From Mesaphorura yosii (taxonomy: Eukaryota > Arthropoda > Collembola > Poduromorpha > Tullbergiidae), in assembly GCA_009869945.1 (NCBI GenBank), contig WIXG01000280.1, forward strand, positions 41,364 through 105,363: DNA of 64,000 bases, given 5' to 3'. A program made the position numbers and the translations under genes. The stretch's first letter is position 1. Each line of letters begins with the position of its first letter. Positions 14,201 to 27,100 of this stretch are shown one piece after another. The notes under the pieces were generated by a model. The model was not told the DNA's origin. It worked only from the letters and a program-made list of their open reading frames with translations, and ran no database searches.

Positions 14201-15189
14201 GGGTTTTGAAGGGAAGCAGCTCGGCTCGAACTCGAATTCGCTTTGCTTTGCGCAAGTGCTCGTCTTTCCCGAGCTGAGTTGCTGCCAGGAAAGTGGAGCA
14301 AAAGCAAAACCACCGTGGCGTACCGTGCCAGAGACAAACAGCGAGTCGACAGTGCAGAAAGTGCTTCGCATCGCTCTCGGGATCAGCAGAATTCAGAATA
14401 CGCATACACAAAGTTTAAGCTCCAGACCGGGACGGCGTAAGCGTGAGCATAACGTGTCTCCGTGAGTGTGTGTCAGTGTCAGCTCAAGCAAGTGACACTT
14501 TAAGAAGATTAAGATTACATCGCACAACTGCCAAACTGTTTTGTTGATACTGCTTTGCCCGCCGCCACCGCCGACGACGACTGTAATTAAGTGCTTGACG
14601 CTTGACAGCGGCCACCCGCCGAACTGCATCAACAACTCGCATCGTCGACTTTTGAACGCGTGGGTGGACGGAACGTCGAAATTTGTGCTTTTGCGGTTCT
14701 AAAGGTGAAACACCAGAGGAAATTGACAGTGCATTTGACGACATAGGACATTTTATTGCCGTCACGAAGACGCGCCGCAAGGATTTTCATTTAGTTCGCG
14801 AGTTCACCAATTTGCAACCTCGAACTTTGCCTTTACGGTGGCTTTGGCGTCTGTCCCAAATTGAATTTAGTGCATCAATTATTCATTCAACAACTTTCGT
14901 TATTCACGTGAAATCCGACAAATCAAAATGATTGAAATGCGCCTGCAAGTCGCCAGTGGATCGATTTCTTGTAAACGTTTCCTGGAAATTTTCAACCAGG
15001 GTACTCCGAGCGCGGACGATGCTTTGAAGCTTTGATAAACGTTCTGTGACCGTGACTGATTCTTGGAATCGTTTTTACTAAACTCAAACTGAACTGGAAC
15101 GAAAATCCGCGGGGGTGGACGCGAAATCGAATTCGCATTTGCAGGAATTTTAAATCCCCACCTGGAAAGTGACCCGTCACTCAGCCGTC
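5230..15189. other. 10-kb gene-free stretch; end probably Dpr upstream/5' UTR
   Basis: I see no coding region with conserved features on either strand. The stretch carries many short recurring words (GCAGGC/GCCTGC runs, TACGTACG palindromes) and a GTT/GTTG run near 11475. The last kilobase before the Dpr signal-peptide exon at 15190 may hold its promoter and 5' UTR; TATAAAA at about 14069 and TCAGTG at about 14473 are weak candidates only. No tRNA-like B-box was recognised by eye. Confidence 0.5.
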
Positions 15190-18100
15190 ATGTGGCTAAT
15201 TTTGGAGCTCATCGTGTTTACGACGATCATTCTCGCCGCCCACACGACCGTCAGCGGTAAGTCTACCAAACCGAATTTTACTTACCGCTCTAATCTCACG
15301 TCGCATACGTAGAATCGAGACTAGCTATTAGGCAATTCGCAGTTCGCAATTAGGAGTTATTCGAGTTATAGGTTATTGGATTCGTATTTACGCTCCAAGG
15401 CTTTTGTCTCTTTCTGCCACTTTCGATTAGCTTAATTACTCTCTTGTATTATTAGCTTGGAGTAAAAATTTCGGTGCTTTGACCCACCCAAAATTGACCA
15501 ACCAAATTCGTGTTCCAATTTCTGTTGGGAAGCCAGCACAGCAACGACTGCGGCAATAATTTAGTGAGCAGAACACAAGCAAATAAGTATTCAGGGCTTC
15601 GAGTCGTCGTGAAATCCGCTGTCATTGCGAGCATTTCCAGGGCCATTACCCTTTTTTACCATTGCCATGCTGTAAAGGAAAGCACGGCAGCACAGCGCAA
15701 TGAGCACAGGCAATGCCAGGCAATTCGGATTAACGAGAGTCCATTAAAATAAAACGCTCACTTTGCTCTCTTTCTCTTGCCCAGTCTGAGTCCAGTCTGG
15801 CAATTTCAGCTTGGCTGTGGACCACTTGCCCATTATTCTTTGGGCCTGCGCAGGGTTCGGGTTTCGGCTGGCGCGAGTTTCAAAATTCGTGGTCTTACGC
15901 AGCGAGTTGCGGGTTGTGGACGATTACACAATTGCAATTTACAGCCATGTCACGCCGTGTTTACATTACGTTTACATTTCGCGGATGACAATTTTTGTTA
16001 CTAGGCAAAAGGCGAATGCGAAATGTGCAAAAATCCGAGAATGCATTATTAATGGTATTGCCGTCGTTCATCATTCTTTTCCATGCCAAGCGAAGGCAAA
16101 AAGCAGGCTCAGGCGTCAGTTCAGCTACGAGTAACGTATTATTATGTATCATCGTTATAATGTGCTAAGACTCGTGTTTAGTGTTTAACATGCAGCAGCC
16201 AGCAGGCAGTCAGGCAGGCACGGTGAAGAAATTCGACTCGAACGGCGAACATGTGCAGAAAGAAAGTGGGCTGAGAGGATAATACAATCGTAATTTATCA
16301 AGCGAAGCAAAAAATTGCTGGTAATATTCATAATGCGGCAGCGTAGCTGTTGGGTAATAACTTCACCAGCAGCACCAAGCAAGCAAGCAAGAAGAATGCA
16401 TGTATCATATCGCCATCGCTGCTCTGAAATTATTGCTTTCATTTTTGCAAACCGTGTTCGTGTCCCGTGCAGCGAAAAGCAAAGCAGCGCTGCTGTTGTA
16501 AAGGGAAAAAGAAAACCATAAATTCTGGCTGGCGAAATGTAACGAAAAAATAAAGTTTATGAGCCTCAGCTGCTTGTTACTCATTTCCCTGGCCTGCCTG
16601 TCTCTACGCTGTGTATGATGATTATGAGCTCGACTCGACTCGACCCAAATCTGGGCCGCCGAGCTCCGATGCATGCTGAGTGCGTGCAAAAGTGCAATCG
16701 CGAAACACACGACCGGCGAACTCAAGTCGCTCCAGCCCGTAGTCTTGAAACTAAAGAAAGCCAAGCTCAAGTCAGAAGCCATTGACAGGTTAAATTCTGG
16801 GGATCGCGATGGTAAATGCAAATGCAAATCGACAAATCTAGCAGCCGCAGCCACGCATAGCCTCAAATTCGTGAATCGCGAAATATACTCGTAGAAAGTT
16901 AAATCTAGCAAATTATTGCGCGCGCAAATTTTGGCGAACACGAACGCGAATTCTAAATTGCCCGTTGATTTATTCAAGCCGCGTTCTGCTGGCTGCCGCT
17001 CGGCGCTGCTGCGTCACCGTCGTTTCGTCGAAGCCCCATCGCACTTCATTTTACTTTTACTTACTTTATAGGTCAAACATCGGCTCGGCTCGTTCTCGAG
17101 TTGGGCGTTTGACGTTTCGCATTACATATTCACAAAGGAAAGGCAGGGCAAACGGCAAAAACATGTGTACTCGGCCTGGGCTGGCACGGCTTTCACGAGA
17201 CGACTTTCGCCGTGTCGTGTCATTTCCATGCACGCGCGGAGGCAGGTACAGTTTGCAAGAAAAATGAGCGGCCTCCGCAAGCTGAATACTAAACCAACGA
17301 ACGACGAACAACGAGCCTGGGCCTGAGCCTGAATTATGATGTTGTAATTCATGTTTTCGTAGCACAACGCAACCCAGTACAAAGAAAGCCGCGTCACATG
17401 CACGAACGCGAGTTGCTTAAAGAAAATTTGCCTTTCCCGCGACTGCGAACGAGAATCGAGGAAGTATCTGTATCGTGGCTGTGTAAAAGTAAAACGTAAA
17501 ACTCCAAAAGATAAAAATTCAATTTGAACAGATTTCCTTAATAAAATCTTTTCGATGCGTTCTCACAAAGTAGAAGCATCAGAGTACACTACAAAACAGA
17601 CGATCGAGGCAAAAGCACTGCCACTGCCAATGAATGGAAACCTCGAATCAATTTACGAAACCTTTATTTTGGGCACAACGAGAACATGAGACATGGCACG
17701 AGCTTAAAGCTTAAAGCAAGAGCAGAGTGAAAACAAGGCAAAAGCAGAAAACATGAAGATTAACTTTCTCTCGGCCGTGACATGCCTGCCTGCTTGCCTG
17801 CCACGCGTCTTCTTCCGCTACTGTTGTGAGACGACGACCCAAACGGTGGTTTCCGAATTCCGATCCATGCAAATGTCTAGTCTTCAGTTCGAATTCATTG
17901 AATTCTTGCATTTGAGTCTGCGAACGCATGCGGGCTAAGTTGATTTCCTTGTAAATGCATTAGTCAAGCGAGCCGTACACCTTTTGCTTTTGAACAGTCA
18001 AGCAGACGGTCGGGCAATTCACGGGCACGGGAAAATTTATTTCCCCTTTTCAATGAGAGTGAAACACATTATATAATCCATGAAGCCTCAGCCTCAGTGA

Positions 18101-21100
18101 GTCGTGAGCTGTGAGCACAAACTACAAGACAAGACAGGAGTCAGTGAATTATTGGCCCACGCCGTAACCGTGGCCGTATTTTAGTTTACTAGCAGGGACG
18201 CGATACGCGATGCATTTCTTGTGTTTGGAATTGGAAATCAATACATTGTCGAGGTTTGTGTGAACTGAGTGCGTTTTGCCTGCGTTTATGGAATTCCCGC
18301 AATAAATGCTTGCTTTCTTGCTCGGTGCTTAGTTTTAAGGGATTAAGCTTCTGGCATTCTGGGTCGGGCGCGGGCAACTGTTTCAAAGAAAGTTTAACAA
18401 AACGGAGCGCGTAGAACTGAAGCGTACGCGAACGCGTACATTCATCTTCATCCAGATCGCGAATCGTGAGACTGAGACTGAGACGGAGGTAGAGAGAATA
18501 GAAGAGAGAGAGGAGAGTAATACATCATTCTCGGGCCCAGACCCTCTTGCAAGTTGCAAGCAGCACGTACACTGTAAAGGGGTCCAAAGAAATCGAAAGA
18601 GAAAGTAGTAAATAAAAGGATGAAATGTTTTAAAAAGAAGCAGGGAAGGCAATGCAAGCCCAAGCCAGCCAGCAGCCAGGAAATAAACTAAAGGAGAAAG
18701 AAAAGCAGTGGCAGCAGCACCGAGCTTGGCTGGCCTGGCCAGTCAACTAGAATAAAGAAAGAAAGCATTGAGGCAAGGACGAGTACGGGTACGGGCACGG
18801 GAATTGGCGTGATCCGGTAAGCAGATCATACGAAAAGACGAGGCGAGGGAGCAGAATGCAGAAGCAACGAGCGCTGCGCTGCAGCAACATCCAAATTTCC
18901 ATTTCAATACACCACATTCAGTGTTATTATTGGCGCAAATGACATGTTCAACTTTTTCACAGCTCAAAACTGTAACAAGTCGTAACAACACTCGTGTGGC
19001 GTGTGTCATGAAGAAAGTAGAGAAAGTTCGACTTAGGAGTTGGGAACTTGAAGTTTCGGTATTCGGTTCTCAGTAATGGAAGCCTAGTTTAAAACACTTC
19101 AGAACTCACAATTCACAACTCGTGAGTTGCGGAAAGCGGAATACTCAATCAGACAAGGCACAGGGAGAAAGTCAATCGGTAATCCATAAAAATATGGGCA
19201 GAGAAAGTCGTGTTATTTATTAGCACTCCTGCCCGGGATCGCTGACCGAGCCTAGCAGTTTTGCACGGGGCTGCGGTTAAATTAGATGGCGAGAAGCCCA
19301 GAAAGTGAAAGTCGGAAACTTTTTCACCCAATATACAAAGACAACACCCAATTTCTTCTAGACTTTCTCCAATAAATACGGACGGCTCAAATTTATTTTG
19401 CCGAGCCAGGAGAAGATGAACGACGACGGGAAATCTGAAGCTTAGGAGAAAGTTGTGCACAGTAGAAAGTCGCGGATCGCGAATTGCGTATCGCGGATGA
19501 TGAAGAAGACCTGCAAAAGTTTGGGATTAGTAAAAATACGTCAGTTTAAGCGTAGGAGAAAGTAGAGAAAGTTCTCGTTGAGAGGAGAAAATAAGATTCA
19601 CGTCTGTGCGTGGGATTTGCCACTCATTTCGAGAATGTACGCAAATACAGCAAGCAAGCAGCAAAATTTAATTCAGTCGGCTGCTGCTCCTGCTGCTGTC
19701 TTTCTTCCGAGTTCGTGGTGGCTTCACATTAATGTTTACCAAGTCTTTTGAATCTACTTGAAAGAATCCTCATTTGCGAAATGAGGTACGCTTCTTTTTC
19801 GCTTCGGTTTAGCTTTTGTTTTAGCCGCATACTCGTACTAAAAATAATCCGAAAAGATTTGGCTTTGCTCAAAATTCATTTAGCGAGCTATCTGCTGCTG
19901 CTCATCAATCACGTGCTTCGTGTGTTCAGTAAACAAACACGCGAATTTGCGAACTTCTGAAATGAAAATGAAGTTGGGGAATTTGAGCCAGATTTAAAAA
20001 TTCATTAAAATAGGCATCCTCGTCGGGATCGGAAATCCTTCCCAATTTTTGCAAATGTAAATGTATTAATTCAATGCCGATTAAATTAGCGTACTGCGTG
20101 CTGCGTTCGCACGCCCATGAATGAAAAGGTGAAAGTTTATGTTTACGCTTTGGCTTTCACAAACTTTCGCCATGCAGAACGCGTTCTCCATGGCCCAACG
20201 TAGCGCAGAGCATTGATGAGGGAGTATCTATAATTAAGTTTCAACTTGTTATTAAATGACTCTGTTTTATGCACAACTTTCACTTTGCCACGCCAAACTT
20301 TCACCTCCTGCCTGGCTCAGCGCGTGCCATTTCGCAATTTATTAGCCTCAGTTCCGCTCCACCGGCAGGCAGGCAGGCTTGAGTTACGCAAATAAATATT
20401 TGCTTTGCGAATATTTATCATCATCAACTGCTCAGGCACGCGGGTGGGATTCGCTGGCTCGACCCACACGTCAGCCATTACAACGAGAGCAATTGAAATG
20501 GTTAATTAAGTTCTGAGCAAAGAGAAAGCACAAATGCGGCGATGAGGCGATGCGCCACTGTTCGTTCGGCATCCAATACAAAATGCGTAATGTGAAAGCG
20601 AAATACGAGTCATTTATATTCTAATCTTGACTTTACAATAATTTAAACGTAACCACGAACAACGGGCCTGATACTAAAACACAGGCTGGCTGCTGCGCGC
20701 AATAAAAGCACGCGAAATGAGATGAAACTTTCTGCACTCCACATGCAGCCAGGCAGGCATTTACCGAGTTTATCTCTCGTAATGTAATCAGGACGACAAA
20801 ACCAACCAAACCAGAGCAGGCCAGGCAGGGTGTAATATAAATGAGTCTTGTGTCTTTGCCTGTGCCTGCCTTTGCTTTCGCCGTGTTGTGTGTACATCAG
20901 CTTGAATTATGCTTACAGTTTAAATTCGCATTCAGGCATTCGTATGCACATTCATTCAAGATTGTACGGGTAATAAATGAGAACGGATGACACGTCGACC
21001 CGCGACTGCGACTGAGAATTGAGGACGGAGTGACAATGAAGCGGGAGATACATCAAAGTGACATATTTATAATTATACGACAGCGTACACGCAGCGTACA

Positions 21101-24100
21101 GCGACTCCGACCATTCTAGCCATACGATTCTAGCCAACCAACTTCATATAATTACTACATAATTAAAGTGAATGCAGAGCCGAGACACGAATTGCCAAGA
21201 AGACGTTTCTGTTGCTACTCTGCTTTTGCTTTCTTTGACAAGATGGGCCAGCGACGCATCGACCGATGGCAGACGACAGACTTTCTCTTTCTTCGCTAAT
21301 TCAGTGTGAATTTCTTTTCGACGCGGTACGGCGCGGGTTTTCTTTGATGTCTCCGGCACGCGACACGCGACGAGCGACACGCTAAGCAATGACCGCGACG
21401 GCGATGACAAGTTGGCGATCTTCGCTCGCCCACGCCACGCTGCAGGATTGCAAAATCTCCAGTGCGATTGCGATGAGTGCGATCATGAAAATCATGATCA
21501 TGGCTCGGCTGGGCAGGCAACGCAGAGACAAAGCACAATGCACTTTGTTTAATGTCGTCCATTTCCTCTCTTCAGCGCAGCAGTCAGGCCATATTTTAAT
21601 GATAATGGCAAATGTTTGTATTTCATTCCCGCATGGAGGCCGGCTGCTTCGTTTACAGTTCCACAACCCATTATTGCCATCGCCATCGCTGGAATTGCCT
21701 GAAGGGCTCCTCTCCTCTCCTCACGCCTATGCTACTCAGGCGCGGGCGAGAAATTTTGTTTTAGTAGACGGACGCAATAACGCATTGCTACTAAGTATTA
21801 AGTATTCATATCAGACCGCTGTTACTTCGCGAAACAAAAAGTCGACTACACACGCGTTTTTTAACAGGCTGGACTTTCCTTGGCATTTTGCTCGAGTGCG
21901 TTGCAAACTCATCTACCTTTTTATTTTGTATTCCCCAAAGCAATACTCAAACTGTAATGCGTTAAGTTGAGATGCGATGCGATGCGAGCCGTTTGCCATT
22001 ACGAACGACCATGCCCAACATAAAGATTTTATGCCGCTCTCGCCGCGCCGTCAACAAAGTGGTACACAAAATTCGCATTACGAATTACGACCAGGAATTT
22101 CACTTTTTGCACGCCAAACTTTTTTAATTCCAGTCCGAAATGCGAAATGCGATACGCCAAATCGCAGAAATCAAACAGGCAATAAAATCAAGTCGGAAAG
22201 TCGGAAGCGAAGCCAGTCGAACAATTCAGGCAAAAGTTCGCGGGCAAAGTCGTAAAATTTGCGAAATGTGCACAGTGCACAGGGAAATAAAATATGAATC
22301 ACGATCAAAATCACGAACTCATGAAGCACGAAGCGATGCGATGCAAAATAGAAATTGAGACGCTATTAAAACGACAACGACAAACGAGCTCTGGCGAACA
22401 AAATTTCTGAGTCAGAGGAGAGTCTCGACAGCTGCTGCTGTTTAGAGTTTAGTAGAAAACTTGCTATTGTCGAGCAGTCGAACATTGGAGCCTAAAAACA
22501 ATGGAGTCATTCAAATCTGGGCCGCGTCATGTCGTGCCATGTCAGGCGTCAATCTGTTCGAATTTCCCCTCGTTATTATCTTCACAAAATAGTTTCACTT
22601 TTTGAAATTACTTTCACACTCTCACGCCGGACTTTTTAATTTGTTACTTGACTTCTGCTCTTTTGTCCTTCTCGCTTTTCATTCATTCATCGTCGTCGTC
22701 AGTCGTTGAGTGTCTGCTTGACTCTCGACTCGCCTGGCCAAAGTCAAGCATTTGTTTGATGACATTCCCAAAGAAAGCAAAAGCACAGTATTCACAGAAA
22801 CAGAAAAAGGACGCTCGCTTGGTGCTGTTTTACAATGTTGCCTTTTCTCGAGTGCTCCTTTGTCCTTTGTTCTCCTACGTACATTCGTCTTTGAATAATA
22901 TTAATAATGTCAGAGATCAAGTGAAAGCACAGTAATAGTAAAAGCACGACAAGACAAGACAAGATGCTTCACAAAAGAATGGAAATTTGATTTTTCTTAT
23001 GATGGCGATGCTGACAAAACATGCACTTGAATTTTGAGTGGATAAAGTAATGTAACAGAAAACAGACAGACGGCAGGAATTTGACATACGACACGAACAT
23101 GAATAAATGAATGCGTGCACTCGCAATGCTCGCATGCACGCGAGTCTTTCGAGTTTGGGCCAGAAATATGCAGGAAGAATCGTGTGACAAAGCAAAGAGC
23201 TCCAGCCAGCCCGTAGTGGACGGGATGCTTTTGAATTCAATTCTTTATGTGGTTTGCATTCATTATTCGCAACACTGTCGCGAACCGCACACGCGCGCAG
23301 TATGACGCAGTGCATGGCGATGACAGCTCCAGCCACACAACAAAGCCAGAAATGCAATTACCAGATATTGGATTTGTGTACAAAACAGGAGCGCGCCACG
23401 CCGCGTCGAAAGCATCGAGAAAATGGAACCGCAAATAGAAAAATTGGTTTAACCCGAAATGGATGGATTCGATGCAGTTTAGCGTTCAGCCACATTCTGA
23501 ATTTTGAAATTGGCCCATAACGCCACAACGCAAGCAGGAAAACAGAAAAAGTCCCTATCGCATTCGCCTTCGCCGCAGTCGAATTTTTTAAAAGCTGTAC
23601 TGACGCTGAGGCAAAAAAATTTAAGGAGCTCGATGCTGAAATTTTCAAAATCATAGCCAAGAACGTCTGGCCGCGGAGAAAGCTCGTCTTACGAGCATTT
23701 ACGAAGCTCGTTTCCAGCGCCATTGTCGTTGCCGTCGGCTCATCGTTGCAATTGCAGTTTGCGTTTTCGCAGCAATGAAGCATTACCCGAATCCATTTCG
23801 TTTACGGCTACATTATTACCCTAATAATGGACCGTACTACAATGCTACTTGGTAAAATGTAGATTCCCACTGCCAACTCGAAAGAAGTAATTTTCGTAGT
23901 ACATCATTTCAGGGTTGGGAGAAAGCTATGAGAGAAAGTCAAGCCAGGCCAAGCTAAGCCAAGGCGAGTGAATTCCATAACTCGACTCTCGCAAGAAGTC
24001 GAGTCGAGCTACAAATGGAATACGAGAAATGAAATATTTCTTAAAGATGAAAGGATAAATAAAATAACGGGAAACAAAAATAGAGACAACTACAAAGCAG

Positions 24101-27100
24101 AGAGGAAGGTACATATTTCAGCCTCAGACAAAAGACACGCCACACCATTCTGTTTCTTGCCTTGCAAGCAAATAGCATAGCGAAGGAAGCGACTGACTCA
24201 GATTGTGTTTGGGATAAGAATTCGTCGGAGTCGGAACTGAACCCAGTCTAGGTCGAGAAGAGAAAGTAATAACAGAAATAATGCGCAAACGAATAAGAAA
24301 CGGCGTAAAGGAAGAAGAAAGCTTTTATCTTGTATCCCTTCCTTTTCATCTTTCACGAACGGCAATACAAGAAAGCCAAAGCACAGCAAAGTGCCTGGCA
24401 TATTATTGAGATATGGAATTGAATAAATTTGCTGTTACACTCGCTTTGACTGGCGAATATTAGTCCAATATTTCAGGCACGGTGAAAGTGAAAGTGCAAA
24501 TGAAGAGCGTCGCGACGACGCGACAAGATTCAAACTTGCGACTCGCGTTCGGGGTTCGTACGGCCAATTTTCTGCCCTGCTTTCGTGAAACTGCATGGAA
24601 ATGGAAATCAAACTCTTGCATGAGACCTTCTTTTCCGCGCCATTGCAGTGCAGTGAAAAAACTCATTCCATTTACGAGTCACTTAGGAACAGAAACAAAA
24701 ACGAAGCCTAAGCTTTTGGCCTGACTTTCTCCTGCGAGAACGCAATTCGTGGCGTTCAGTAATGGATTCCATTTCATGGTGTTAGTTGGCAATGGAGTGG
24801 CAAGGCAAGGCTGTCGGATCGTTTTAGTGCTCAAATTATACATGTCATGGCGGAGATAATTTCAGTTTCAGTGGCAGTGGTGCTTGGTTCTTCGTGAACG
24901 CGTTTACCTGGACTGGCGTCACTTTTATAATCTCAAGTGTGTCGGTAACTGTGCCCGAGCCGTAATGGGGCATTGTGTCTTACTTTACACGAGCCGCAGG
25001 CCGGTCGCAGCCTGTGGTTAACGGTTATTACGAGACAAATAATAAATGGAATGAGTCGGCGAATGTGAATAATAACAAGGAGATAATGTTTTACGGCGAT
25101 AAAGTGAGAGTCAGAGTCAGAGTCACAGCGACAATGGCGACAGTGCGTAGCTCGTGTGCGCAGCAGCACTTTACGCAAGTAATGTGCATGCATAAATTAT
25201 GTTATGTTCTTCAAGGCCCGAACCCATATCCATAAATTCCCACCAAGCCCGAGCTCCAGACTCGGCCCACGGCGTGGCGTGGCCTGGAGTTCAGCGACGC
25301 CACGGCGCGGCCGCCATGGCCTCGGCCTCATTCATCGGCCCAGGTAACGAGTCAAGAGACACAACACGACAGCAAGGTTAAAGCAGAGAGATGAGCGATG
25401 AAGAATTAAATGCCACCCCATGCCAAATCCACCATCCAGGCGATGAAGAACCAAAGCCAAAATACAATTTCCGGATTAAGTCGGGTGTGAGTTGCCCCGC
25501 GATTCGAGTGGGTTTGAGTTAAGGCCCGGGACTCGGCTCGACTTGGCGTCGGAGGACAAAGCAAACTGTCCTTTGTCGTAGGCGCAATTTCCGGTGCACA
25601 CTTTGAAGTACTGCGCTGCATGCACGGAGTCATTCACAGAAGATCACAGGCTCAGGTCACAGCTTAGGTCAAATCGTAAGCATATGGACCAATTTCTTGG
25701 AATGTGATGTGAAATTTCTCTTTAACTGTAATTGTACGATACAGCAATTAGTTTTTGGCTGGTCTGGCCCGGATCTGCTCTCAACATAAAACAATGCATG
25801 GTAATCGAAATTACGCATTAATCAGGCCAGGCCAACCACTCAAGGAAAGCATGCGCATGCTTGTTGCTTGTACATTGCAAAAGAAGCAGGCAGTAAATTA
25901 CAAGTCCAAACACGAGTAATTAAGAAAGTGCGATAATACATTCACGAACAATGCGTGCACGTACTCATCGTACGTACGGAGCGTGGAGTGAAAGCAGTAA
26001 TTAATAATTCGCAAGCAATAAATCTTGCTTCCTTGCCTGCCTGCCTGCATGCTTTCACTCAGCCAGCCGGTCAGCCTGGCTTGACTTGCTTGTCAAAGCT
26101 GTGTGTATGCATTGTAGATTAATTGCCTGCCTTTGCGTACTGGCTGGATTCTGACTTTCACTTGGCTTTGGTTCTGAAGACCACTGCCGCTGGCCACTGC
26201 TATTGACATTTGAATAGAATGACCACTGCCGCCCGCAAAAAACATTTCTCGCTACTGCTCGCTCAAAGTTCAAACCAATTCGATTTTTTGCATGATAAGT
26301 TCATGCATTTTGTACGTATTTTTCTGTGCCCGTGCCCCTGTCTGCCTGCACTTTGACTAGCCGTAATGCGTGCCACAGCCGGGCTCGCCTAGCCAAGCCA
26401 TTGCCATTGTGATTGCCGTGCTCCATGTTTTTATATTGCATTGCATTGTAGGACTACACAAGTGTCATGTTTGATTAATACGATGAGATCCCGAGGATTG
26501 ATACGGGAGCTCGAGTTTCCCTTACACGACCAGAACTTGTACGTACGTACGGCTTGTATGAGTATACGCGCATTATTGTTATTGTGTTGCTGGCTCGTAT
26601 ATTACAAGATCTATGCTTTCATGTCAACTGATAAGAAGCTCAAGCTCAAGCCCAACAACCCAAGTCGATATGGCATGCGAGTGCAGAGCAATACGAGTGC
26701 ATTAATTTCGTAAAAATGCGGTGGCGGTACAGAAAAGAATTATTTTCTTGTGCATGTACACAGATTATTGCTTGTATTCGAGACTCGCGGCCTGGCCTAG
26801 CTTTGGTCACACGGGCGAGTCACCACTCACTCGAGTGAGCAAATACTTTTAAATTAAATTAGATAAATTATTTTTTATCGGCCAACACATCTCCATCGGT
26901 ATTGTATTTCCAGTCCGGACAGGCAGGGTTTGGCTCAGGTAAACCGAGTTGAGTAAACATAATTAATTCCAACTCAGGTCGGCTTGTGTCCGCTTGCATT
27001 GTGCATGGCTGACTCGGCGTTTGTGTTGCGTTGCGCTTTGTTTGTGTTTGGTGTTTGCAGTCCCTCTTTAGCTTTTGTCCACCGTACCTCATGCTTCGTG

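Noticed and set aside
14683-14931. 82-codon frame upstream of the Dpr signal-peptide exon
   Set aside because: It has no ATG start, no recognisable domain and lies where the Dpr 5' UTR is expected.
16405-16977. 190-codon minus-strand frame in the Dpr intron
   Set aside because: No recognisable motif or codon regularity, and no neighbouring exon; treated as chance.
21389-21970. 193-codon plus-strand frame in the Dpr intron
   Set aside because: The longest frame in the gene-poor half, but low-complexity, with no domain, signal peptide or splice partners; chance length is plausible at this GC content.
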